Below are positions 1-5,450 of a DNA stretch of 5,450 nucleotides, in pieces (the stretch's first letter is position 1; every line of letters starts with the position of its first letter). Below the pieces are notes generated by a model. That model did no database searches. It had not been told where the DNA came from and was given only the letters and a program-made list of their open reading frames with translations. Position numbers and translations under genes: made by a program. Source of the DNA: Candidatus Zixiibacteriota bacterium (GTDB lineage: Bacteria > Blakebacterota > Blakebacteria > Blakebacterales > Blakebacteraceae); NCBI GenBank assembly GCA_030604325.1, contig JAUVWC010000108.1, positions 1 through 5,450 on the forward strand. The letters are read 5' to 3'.

Positions 1-309
1 CGCATCCACACCAGCTGGGACACTCCACCACGGCTGGTTCACTCAACCCGACTCGCCTCCCCGGATCTCGCCCATCGGGCCGGAGTAGAGGCTACGGTAA
101 CCCTCTAGGTGGTAATTGGAACGGATGGGAAGGTGGAAGAAGTGGAGGCGGCCTACTCTACGCCAAACAAGATCTTCAGCGAGGCGGCGGAACAGGCCAT
201 CAAGCAATGGCGCTACGAGCCGGCAAAAGTCGACGGAAAGCCGGTCCGTGCCCGCTGCAGCCAGACTCTGCGGTTTGTTCTATCCGATCGAGGTGGACCC
301 TTGTTCTAA
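1..309 (+). pseudogene. TonB-family C-terminal domain, 5' partial, interrupted by an in-frame TAG
   Basis: Frame 1 is open from the window edge to TAA at 307-309 except for TAG at 106-108. Before the TAG it reads PPRLVHS, then SPDLAHRAGVEATVTL. After it comes VVIGTDGKVEEVEAAYS, then AAEQAIKQWRYEPAKVDGKPV and a final TLRFVLS strand. This is the TonB C-terminal fold in order: PP and (Y)P-x-x-A-x-x-AGVEGTV, V-x-V-x-x-DG-x-V, A-x-x-A-x-x-x-W-x-Y-x-PA-x-x-dGkPV. The TAG sits where the family usually has a variable Q/E/K/R, so one base change (for example from CAG or GAG) would restore the gene. TonB proteins pass inner-membrane proton-motive energy to outer-membrane receptors; the transmembrane and proline-rich parts would lie upstream of the window. 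A GTG at 109 directly after the stop could open a 66-residue ORF, but it has no clear Shine-Dalgarno and would lack the first strand of the domain. Calling it a pseudogene is an inference; sequence error or stop readthrough remain possible. The domain identity is more certain than the broken state. Confidence 0.7.
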
Positions 310-372
310 ACCGGTCTCCGGCACTTCGATCCAACTCCCAAGGCAACCCCAAGATCATTAAAAAGGCATTCC

Positions 373-1290
373 TCAGAAGGGCAGACGCTCGTCCTCAAAG
401 GGTTCCCTCAGGCGCGCGCTTACCTGGAATAATGCCATAGATACACTGACCGCGATCGGTCGACGGGATGGCTGGCGGGCAATCCAGACGGTGAGTTCTG
501 CATTCTCACGCATCAGGTGGTGGGTAATGTGGTCTGTTCCAGATCCTGCTTGCGATGGGAACTCTTCAGCACCGGTCTCATCCGCGAGCCTGTTCAGGCG
601 GCAGATCAATTTCCAGGCCTCCACCCTTCCTTCAGGTGCACGTCGCCTCCCCACTCCCACCCGCCTGATCGTCACCTGCCAACGCTGACCCTCCAGCCAC
701 ACGGGGAGGGTGGCTTCGACTGTTCTGTCCCAATCGGTGTAGCGCATATACCAGAGCGCGGAGAAAAAGTTCCCCTCACCGGCCGGCACCGACAAGACAT
801 CCACCGATGCAGGTTCCCCTCGAGCGGTGTACCGCGGCGAGAGGGGGGGCAGGGGGCTGATATCCACATCACCGGCGCCCTCACGTCCGTACCACTCAGT
901 ACGCCGGAACCTGAGGCCTTTCTGGTCGATGCGGCGCTCGTATACCGAGGGTTGAAAGCCGGCAGCGCGGAAGCGAGTGATATACGAGTTGCGTATATGC
1001 GTGAACTGTTCCCAGAAGGCGGTGGTCCGGGCAGCACCGCGTACTATCCACTCCCCGTCGGGCTGGCCGGGCTGCACTTCATCCAGTATGGCCCGCGCCA
1101 CGGGGATGCCCAGGAAGGTGATAGTGTAGGTGAGTCGCTGAACACGCGGCGCAGCCGGTTGCGCCTCCGGGCCTCCGGTCATGAACATGCCGGGCGAAGA
1201 AGACCCTCCCAGAAGAACCAGGCACAGCGCGGCAAGGGCGGGGCAGCAGAGCCGGCCGGCCGGCGTCATGAATCGATAATCCACAGTCAC
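373..1290 (-). CDS. DUF3108 domain-containing exported protein
   Basis: Predicted 305 residues, ending in TGA. An N-terminal hydrophobic stretch (about residues 16-30, ALAALCLVLLGGS preceded by an Arg) looks like a Sec signal peptide, and no clear lipobox follows. The mature part is rich in beta strands and fits DUF3108: an opening LTYTITFLGIPVARAILD strand (53-70), a central NFFSALWYMR segment (174-183) matching the family's D-x-lsalyylR region, and a closing LTVWIARQPSRRPIAVSVSM stretch (266-285) followed by FQVSARL. Family function is unproven; the proteins are exported and presumed periplasmic or envelope-associated. The longest frame starts with GTG at 1290, 1 nt after the Wzi stop, which suggests translational coupling. 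ATG at 1269 (residue 8) is an equally good start and gives a more typical signal-peptide n-region; neither has a clear Shine-Dalgarno. It is last in the minus-strand unit and converges on the TonB remnant. Confidence 0.8.
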   Translation of the reverse strand: MTVDYRFMTPAGRLCCPALAALCLVLLGGSSSPGMFMTGGPEAQPAAPRVQRLTYTITFLGIPVARAILDEVQPGQPDGEWIVRGAARTTAFWEQFTHIRNSYITRFRAAGFQPSVYERRIDQKGLRFRRTEWYGREGAGDVDISPLPPLSPRYTARGEPASVDVLSVPAGEGNFFSALWYMRYTDWDRTVEATLPVWLEGQRWQVTIRRVGVGRRRAPEGRVEAWKLICRLNRLADETGAEEFPSQAGSGTDHITHHLMRENAELTVWIARQPSRRPIAVSVSMALFQVSARLREPFEDERLPF

Positions 1291-1291
1291 A

Positions 1292-3058
1292 TCAGAACGG
1301 GTTGTATGTCCAGCGCAGGAAGAACTGCCACTGCTGGCCGAGTGAAGCGGGTACAGGTGCGAAGATCTCCACCATACGGTTATGCGGCCACAGCTGCGCG
1401 GGGGCTCTGACAGCTTCAGCAGTCAGCACCCAGTGGCCTGTCCCCTCATATGTCAGCCTGCCACCGACCCACGCGCCAATGCGTACCCTGCCAAACAGGA
1501 ACTTCTCGCTCGGGGGAATGGTGTACTGCTCCTCCCTGGATACTTCACCTCCTTTGCGGGCATAACGCCCCCAGGCGGCCAGTCGCAACCGTGGCGAAGC
1601 CAGAAATGTCAGTCGGCCCTGGATAACCTCGCTGTTCTGGGCGCTCCAGAACCCGAGCCAGCTGTCGGCGTGTGTCCAGTCATTTACGGGGTAATGGTGC
1701 CTATACACGTTCGGCAGGACCCTGGTTGCCTCAAGCCAGATATGCCAGCGGCCTTGATGGAAAGGCGGCGTCCACGAACCACCCAGCTGTAACGCTATCC
1801 AGTTGTGGGAGGTGGAATCCGCAAAAATCTCCGCCGGGTCCAACTCGTCGAGGGCTATTCCACCATAGAGGTTTGGTCCTCCGACTGGCGACCAGCTCAC
1901 GTCAAGCCCCATCATCGAATTGTCGGGATCCCTCAGGTAGTGCTGGGCACCCCAAAGCGAAACCGTAGGCACGAAATATAACAGCTCAGGGAAGCGATCC
2001 GCGACGATGCACGCTTCCATCAGCCCGATGTGGAGCGAGGAGAGAGGGTGGAGGTCGAGCCGGTGGCCGATAAGATACTTCTGCCGCTCCAACGCCCTGA
2101 ATGCAGTCGGTTCTTCCGGCTGGTACGACCGCACTGAATCGATTATCCCCGACTTCACAGACCCGGCGAGTACCGTATAACGAAGCCAATCGCCGAACCC
2201 CACTCTACCCTGCAGATATCCGAAGCTGGGGACATGCCCGGAGAGGAGCAGGTTCCTGGCGGGCGAGGGTCCCCAGGCGGGGGAATCGAAACAGATATCG
2301 GCGCCTATGATCCGTCCATCCCAGGAAAGGTGGCCGGAAGATTCGTTGTAGGCTACATAGTCTCCAAAGTGACCCTGCCACGCAATACTCTGCACGGGCG
2401 CGTAGGGCCACCTTCTGATCGTACCCTCGCGGGTCTCGCTCGCCTGGCGATAGCGGCCGCCATAGCCTATCTCCCTGCCAACTGTCCCATAGACCTCGAA
2501 GCCACCCTGCACCAGGAACGCACCCGTATAGTCGGGTGGCAGATCTTCCCGGTTGTCGTACCCCAGCTCAAAGTGCATTTCGCCGGTAAGCCGGACGTCG
2601 TCTCCACCCTCCCAGTGAATGCTCAGCGGGGCCTTCCTGGGACTCACCCTCAGGTCGGACAGATCGATGTCACGCGTGAACTCCCGCAGACGCCAATCCA
2701 CTTCATCAGCGAGCAGATCCATCCCCCGCTCACGGGCGGAAGTAACACCATCCAGCAACGCTTTCGCCACCGCCAGCCGGGAGAGGGGACGCTGGTTCAG
2801 CCAGGCATCGGGAAGCAGGCCCGCTCCCCGCAATCGTTCGATCGTCCCGTAGGCAGGATGCCCCAGCGGCAGATAGACGGTTGCTCTCGAGGTCTCCTCT
2901 GAGGTCGAGGCCGCTCCGGCAGAACCGATCTCCTGCGCCCACAGCCGGGCGCCCGGGATCAGGGTCGATGCGCTCAGCAGGAGGAAACCTGCTAAGAAGG
3001 CTTGGGCGATGGCCCGCACAAGCAGCCGCCGCCCTACCCGATAGCAATCAGAGGTCAT
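1292..3058 (-). CDS. Wzi-family capsule assembly / outer-membrane beta-barrel protein
   Basis: Predicted 588 residues. ATG at 3058 overlaps the upstream dehydrogenase stop as ATGA. The frame is open for 121 further codons upstream, but those only shadow the dehydrogenase gene, and a signal peptide begins exactly here: basic residues at 7-15, a hydrophobic core at about 16-35, and a probable cleavage after LWA (39-41). Residues 60-135 (YLPLGHPAYGTIERLRGAGL, then RPLSRLAVAKALLD) form the helical segment often found before Wzi-type barrels. Residues from about 150 to the end alternate like beta strands and carry Wzi-family signatures: NESSGHLSWDGR (238-249), WGPSPARNLLLSGHVPSFGY (262-281), KYLIGHRLDLHP (327-338) and the LMEAC...PELLYFVP region (346-364). 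The protein ends in Phe (WTYNPF), as expected of a BAM substrate. E. coli Wzi is an outer-membrane lectin that helps anchor capsule, but no polysaccharide gene lies nearby, so a capsule role here is inferred from family only. No clear Shine-Dalgarno is seen, so translation is probably coupled to the dehydrogenase. Confidence 0.8.
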   Translation of the reverse strand: MTSDCYRVGRRLLVRAIAQAFLAGFLLLSASTLIPGARLWAQEIGSAGAASTSEETSRATVYLPLGHPAYGTIERLRGAGLLPDAWLNQRPLSRLAVAKALLDGVTSARERGMDLLADEVDWRLREFTRDIDLSDLRVSPRKAPLSIHWEGGDDVRLTGEMHFELGYDNREDLPPDYTGAFLVQGGFEVYGTVGREIGYGGRYRQASETREGTIRRWPYAPVQSIAWQGHFGDYVAYNESSGHLSWDGRIIGADICFDSPAWGPSPARNLLLSGHVPSFGYLQGRVGFGDWLRYTVLAGSVKSGIIDSVRSYQPEEPTAFRALERQKYLIGHRLDLHPLSSLHIGLMEACIVADRFPELLYFVPTVSLWGAQHYLRDPDNSMMGLDVSWSPVGGPNLYGGIALDELDPAEIFADSTSHNWIALQLGGSWTPPFHQGRWHIWLEATRVLPNVYRHHYPVNDWTHADSWLGFWSAQNSEVIQGRLTFLASPRLRLAAWGRYARKGGEVSREEQYTIPPSEKFLFGRVRIGAWVGGRLTYEGTGHWVLTAEAVRAPAQLWPHNRMVEIFAPVPASLGQQWQFFLRWTYNPF

Positions 3059-4674
3059 TCTATCTTCTCGGAGATGCTCTTCGGCTGGGTGAAGAGGAAC
3101 AGGTAGTCCCCCCCACCCGCCTTCGAGTCGGTACCGCTCATATTGAAGCCGCCAAAGGGATGGCCTCCCACCAGTGCGCCGGTGCACTTGCGGTTTATAT
3201 AGAGGTTGCCGACGTGGAAGACATCCTTTCCCTTCTTGATCTTCTCCCCGTTGCGGGTGTAGATCGATCCGGGCAATCCGAAGATGCTGTCGTTGGCGAT
3301 CTCCAGGCCGTGGTCGAAGTCCCTGGCTTTGATGATGGCCAGCACGGGGCCGAAGATCTCCTCCTGAGCGATGCGGGCCTTGGGATCGACGTCGGCGAAA
3401 ACGGTGGGCTGGATGAACCATCCGTCACCGGCCTCGGTGTCACGCTGGCCACCGATGAGAAGCCGGCCTTCCTGTTTGCCGATCTCGATGTAGGCCAGGT
3501 GGTCGTTCATGGCCCCTTCGTTGATCACGGCACCCATGTAGTTGTCGGGATTCTCCGGCGGACCCACTGTGATCTTCTCCACCAGGGGGATCAGCTTGTC
3601 GATGAACTCGTCGTAGACGTCGGCGACCACGATGCAGCGTGAGCAGGCGCTGCACTTCTGGCCCTGGTACCCGAAGGCGGACGCACAGACACCGGCCGCG
3701 GCCGCATCCAGGTCGGCCTCGCTGTCCACAACAATGGCGTCCTTGCCTCCCATCTCGAGGATGGTGCGCTTGATCCAGATCTGACCCTCCGCGGTTTTGG
3801 CCACCTCTTCGTTGATATGCAGGCCGACCTCCATCGAGCCCGTGAAGGCAATCATCCGGGTCTTGGGATGTTTGACCAGGTAGTCGCCGGCCGAAGCGCC
3901 GGCCCCCGGCATGAAGTTGACCACACCGTCCGGCAGTCCAATGTCCTGCAGGATCCTGAAGTACTGCCACCCGATGGCGGGGGAGTCGCTGGAGGGCTTC
4001 AGCACCACCGTGTTTCCCGCGACCCAGGCGGCGGTGGTCATGCCGCAGAGGATGGCCAGCGGGAAGTTCCACGGGGGCACAACCAGGGCGGGGCCGATCG
4101 GGATGTAGCGCAGCTCGTTGTCCTCACCGGGAACCGGTGTGAGCGGCTGCGGGGCAGCGTAGCGGACCATCTCACGGCCGTAGAAATCGAGGAAGTCGAT
4201 CGCCTCGGCCACATCGGCGTCGGCCTCCACCCACGACTTGCTGGTTTCGAACACCATCCAGGCGGCTAGTTCCAACCGCCTCTCCGTCATGAGGTCCGCA
4301 CCTTTCCAGGCCAGCTCCGCCCGGGCCCAGGGATCCGTCCGCTTCCACGTCTCGAAGGTGGCGGCGGCGGCCTCGATGGCCATCTCCGCCTCTTCCCGGC
4401 CGGCCTTGGCGAAGGTGGCGATAGGCTCGGATGGCCGGGCCGGGTTGTAAGCAGGAAGCTTCGCCTCGGTCATGACCTCCGTGCCGCCGATGATCAGGGG
4501 GTAGGTCTTACCGAACTGGGACTGCACTTCGTCGAGGGCGGCCTTCATCGCCTGGGCGTTTTCCTCCTTCGAAAAATCAGTCAGCGCAGTGTTACGAAAC
4601 TCCCCCCTCTTCTCCATTACTTCGGGTGGCCACGTCGCCAGCACGGCATTGGTCATAGTTCCACTCGTAGACAT
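3055..4674 (-). CDS. rocA: L-glutamate gamma-semialdehyde (1-pyrroline-5-carboxylate) dehydrogenase
   Basis: Predicted 539 residues, slightly longer than the roughly 515 of Bacillus RocA. This cytoplasmic NAD(P)-dependent aldehyde dehydrogenase oxidises glutamate semialdehyde (from 1-pyrroline-5-carboxylate) to glutamate, the last step of proline, ornithine and arginine breakdown. Visible landmarks: PPWNFPLA with the oxyanion Asn203, VLKPS cofactor-binding Lys226, FTGS (277-280), LEMGGKD with general-base Glu307, GQKCSACSR with nucleophile Cys341, and EEIFGPVLA (438-446). The C-terminal NLYINRKCTGALVGGHPFGG (490-509) followed by FNMSGTDSKAGG is diagnostic of the stand-alone P5C dehydrogenase rather than a general ALDH. 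No proline dehydrogenase domain is fused and none lies in the window. ATG at 4674 is supported by AAGGAG 8 nt upstream. The third Cys in CSACSRC is a small oddity. The gene heads the tight unit with the Wzi and DUF3108 genes; the gap of 108 bp to the aminotransferase could hold its own promoter. The symbol follows the Bacillus-type family; pruA is used elsewhere. Confidence 0.95.
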   Translation of the reverse strand: MSTSGTMTNAVLATWPPEVMEKRGEFRNTALTDFSKEENAQAMKAALDEVQSQFGKTYPLIIGGTEVMTEAKLPAYNPARPSEPIATFAKAGREEAEMAIEAAAATFETWKRTDPWARAELAWKGADLMTERRLELAAWMVFETSKSWVEADADVAEAIDFLDFYGREMVRYAAPQPLTPVPGEDNELRYIPIGPALVVPPWNFPLAILCGMTTAAWVAGNTVVLKPSSDSPAIGWQYFRILQDIGLPDGVVNFMPGAGASAGDYLVKHPKTRMIAFTGSMEVGLHINEEVAKTAEGQIWIKRTILEMGGKDAIVVDSEADLDAAAAGVCASAFGYQGQKCSACSRCIVVADVYDEFIDKLIPLVEKITVGPPENPDNYMGAVINEGAMNDHLAYIEIGKQEGRLLIGGQRDTEAGDGWFIQPTVFADVDPKARIAQEEIFGPVLAIIKARDFDHGLEIANDSIFGLPGSIYTRNGEKIKKGKDVFHVGNLYINRKCTGALVGGHPFGGFNMSGTDSKAGGGDYLFLFTQPKSISEKIE

Positions 4675-4682
4675 TGAAATAA

Positions 4683-4688
4683 CTCCTT
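4683..4688 (-). promoter_or_regulatory. Shine-Dalgarno site of the P5C dehydrogenase gene
   Basis: On the minus strand the sequence reads AAGGAG, then TTATTTCA, then ATG. A six-base match to the anti-Shine-Dalgarno with 8-nt spacing fixes the start at 4674. It is the only strong ribosome-binding site visible in this minus-strand unit, which fits coupled translation of the genes that follow. Confidence 0.85.
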
Positions 4689-4696
4689 AACCGTCA

Positions 4697-4711
4697 GGGT
4701 CGGCCCGACCC
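4697..4711 (-). other. Compact GC hairpin in the leader of the P5C dehydrogenase gene
   Basis: The 15 bases form a near-perfect inverted repeat: GGGTCG and CGACCC arms (6 bp) around a 3-nt loop. It lies 8 nt upstream of the Shine-Dalgarno on the minus strand and has no T run after it, so it is a poor intrinsic terminator. It could be a leader structure, an operator half-site pair, or chance in GC-rich DNA. No riboswitch was recognised around it. Confidence 0.3.
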
Positions 4712-4743
4712 ACGGGTGAGTGAGGGACCAAAGTTTCTCCAGC

Positions 4744-4773
4744 AATATAGGCAGGCGCGACCGAGCCGAGCAA
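4744..4773 (-). promoter_or_regulatory. Possible sigma70-type promoter for the P5C dehydrogenase unit
   Basis: Minus strand: TTGCTC (4768-4773) is a weak -35 match (3 of 6), followed by an 18-base spacer and TATATT (4744-4749), a 5 of 6 match to TATAAT. Transcription would begin near 4737 and give a leader of about 60 nt that includes the GC hairpin and the Shine-Dalgarno site. The -35 match is poor and the element overlaps a terminator-like stem, so this is a tentative reading. Confidence 0.25.
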
Positions 4774-4783
4774 ACCCGCCTAT
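4747..4783 (-). terminator. Terminator-like stem-loop at the end of the aminotransferase gene
   Basis: As minus-strand RNA, AUAGGCGGG (4783-4775) pairs with CCUGCCUAU (4755-4747) over 9 bp with one G-U pair and a loop of about 19 nt. The stem begins inside the TGA stop of the aminotransferase. On the plus strand the wobble becomes an A-C mismatch, so the fold favours minus-strand RNA. There is no T run after it, so termination would be weak, or the stem may simply protect the 3' end. Confidence 0.35.
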
Positions 4784-5450
4784 CAGCTTGCCAGCACCTT
4801 CTCCATGGCCTCGAACAACCTGACCATATCCTGAGGCCGCCCCGTGGAGATGCGCAGGTGCTTCGGCGAATGGGAGTAAGCGCGCACGTACACGTGCTCT
4901 CTGGCCAGCGCCTGCCGGATCGGTCGGGTCTCCTGGTCGAAGGCCACCCACACGAAGCCGGCCTGACTTGGAGCCGGCCGTCCGCCGAAGCGCGGCATCG
5001 CCCGCCGGATGGAATCCCGCGAGCTGGCGTTCAGCCGCACCGTCTCCTCCACGAACTCCTGATCCTTCAGCGCCGCTATGGCGGCATGCAGGCCGGGATT
5101 GTTCAGGTTGATCTCGAGCCGGTAGGGAGCCAGCCGTTCGATGGTCCGCTGGTGGGCGACCCCGTAGCCGATCCGCATACCGGCCAGGCCGTATGCCTTG
5201 CTGAACGTGCGCAGAACCACCACGTTCGGGCGTCTAACGGCCAGGTCGATCAGGCTCCTGTAACCGGGGTCGCTGACGTAGTGGTGATACGCCTCGTCGC
5301 AGACGATGAGGGCGCTGTCAGGAATCCGATCCAGAAAAGCCCTGATCCCCACGTCCGGCAGCACGGCGCCGGTAGGGTTATTGGGATTGCACAGGTAGAC
5401 CACTGCGGTGCGTGGTCCCAGGCGTGCTTGCATGGCCTCTATATCTAATC
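4783..5450 (-). CDS. HisC-like class I/II PLP-dependent aminotransferase, 5' partial
   Basis: The C-terminal 222 codons or so are in the window; the frame stays open to the right edge (LDIEA before the first internal Met at 5433), so that Met is not the real start. Fold-type I landmarks, numbered from that Met: CNPNNPTG (15-22), DEAYHHY (46-52) with the PLP-binding Asp and Tyr, RTFSKAYGLAGMRIGYG (75-91) with Schiff-base Lys79 (codon at 5197-5199) and phosphate-binding Arg87, and a C-terminal VR (183-184) plus LRISTG (193-198), whose Arg194 matches the substrate-carboxylate Arg of histidinol-phosphate aminotransferases. The family transfers amino groups between amino acids and 2-oxo acids. The pattern is closest to HisC, but DEAYHHYV followed by DPGYRSL resembles HisC-like paralogues of uncertain substrate, and no his genes are visible, so hisC is not assigned. 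The missing N-terminus, where such paralogues may carry a Tat signal, cannot be judged. Confidence 0.85.
   Translation of the reverse strand, partial: LDIEAMQARLGPRTAVVYLCNPNNPTGAVLPDVGIRAFLDRIPDSALIVCDEAYHHYVSDPGYRSLIDLAVRRPNVVVLRTFSKAYGLAGMRIGYGVAHQRTIERLAPYRLEINLNNPGLHAAIAALKDQEFVEETVRLNASSRDSIRRAMPRFGGRPAPSQAGFVWVAFDQETRPIRQALAREHVYVRAYSHSPKHLRISTGRPQDMVRLFEAMEKVLAS

Noticed and set aside
310..372. Possible bidirectional terminator in the 63-bp gap between the convergent TonB and DUF3108 genes (CCGG-TCT-CCGG at 311-321; a T5 run on the minus strand at 359-364).
   Set aside because: The only stem found is 4 bp and is not followed by a T run. The T run has no convincing stem before it.
843..849. 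A run of seven G within the DUF3108 gene, considered as a frameshift site.
   Set aside because: The reading frame and domain match continue on both sides, so no frameshift is present. It encodes part of a Pro-rich loop.
1251..1264. Self-complementary GCCGGCCGGCCGGC tract near the start of the DUF3108 gene, considered as a slippage or phase-variation tract or an operator.
   Set aside because: It has only about three CCGG units and lies inside the coding sequence for the signal-peptide n-region. This is expected by chance in GC-rich DNA.
517..1410. A 297-codon open frame on the plus strand opposite the DUF3108 gene.
   Set aside because: It is the antisense shadow of a GC-rich gene with a recognisable domain and signal peptide. 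Its translation shows low-complexity Arg/Pro/Gly-rich text with no motif, and no Shine-Dalgarno was seen.
3059..3421. Extension of the Wzi frame 121 codons upstream of 3058.
   Set aside because: The added residues are an Arg/His/Gln-rich frame-shifted reading of the dehydrogenase C-terminus. The signal peptide starts at the ATG at 3058, so the real start is there.
2881..4269. Long plus-strand frames (2881-3642, 3817-4269) and a second minus-strand frame (3440-4072) across the dehydrogenase gene.
   Set aside because: All overlie a fully conserved aldehyde dehydrogenase and have no recognisable domain; they are codon-bias shadows.

Overview
The window is GC-rich, densely coded bacterial DNA. 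It encodes proteins made for an outer membrane: a TonB C-terminal domain, a Wzi-type beta-barrel and an exported DUF3108 protein. This points to a diderm (Gram-negative type) bacterium. The combination of a RocA-type dehydrogenase with an N-terminally extended Wzi-family barrel would fit a Gemmatimonadota-like or related uncultured lineage, but the sequence alone does not settle taxonomy.

Layout. The left edge (1-309, plus strand) holds the 3' part of a TonB-family gene. Its reading frame is continuous and recognisable on both sides of an in-frame amber codon at 106-108. It is therefore a pseudogene, a sequence error or a recoded codon. Everything to the right lies on the minus strand and reads leftwards: a partial HisC-like PLP aminotransferase (4783-5450, running off the right edge), a 108-bp intergenic gap, an L-glutamate gamma-semialdehyde (1-pyrroline-5-carboxylate) dehydrogenase (3055-4674), a Wzi-family capsule-assembly barrel (1292-3058), and a DUF3108 envelope protein (373-1290). 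The TonB gene and the DUF3108 gene converge with 63 bp between them.

Genes together. The dehydrogenase, the Wzi protein and the DUF3108 protein form a tightly packed unit. The dehydrogenase stop overlaps the Wzi start (ATGA), and the DUF3108 start lies 1 nt after the Wzi stop (22 nt if the alternative ATG is used). Translational coupling is likely. The dehydrogenase has a strong Shine-Dalgarno site (AAGGAG, 8-nt spacing), while the two downstream genes have none that is clear. The 108-bp gap after the aminotransferase holds a terminator-like stem without a U tract, a promoter-like -35/-10 pair and a second compact hairpin, so transcription may restart there. Functionally the unit mixes proline/ornithine catabolism (glutamate production in the cytoplasm) with two exported envelope proteins of unproven role.

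No RNA genes, CRISPR array, insertion sequence or integration site was seen. No convincing new multi-gene system was found. The best leads are the amber codon in the TonB domain and the close Wzi-DUF3108 pairing.
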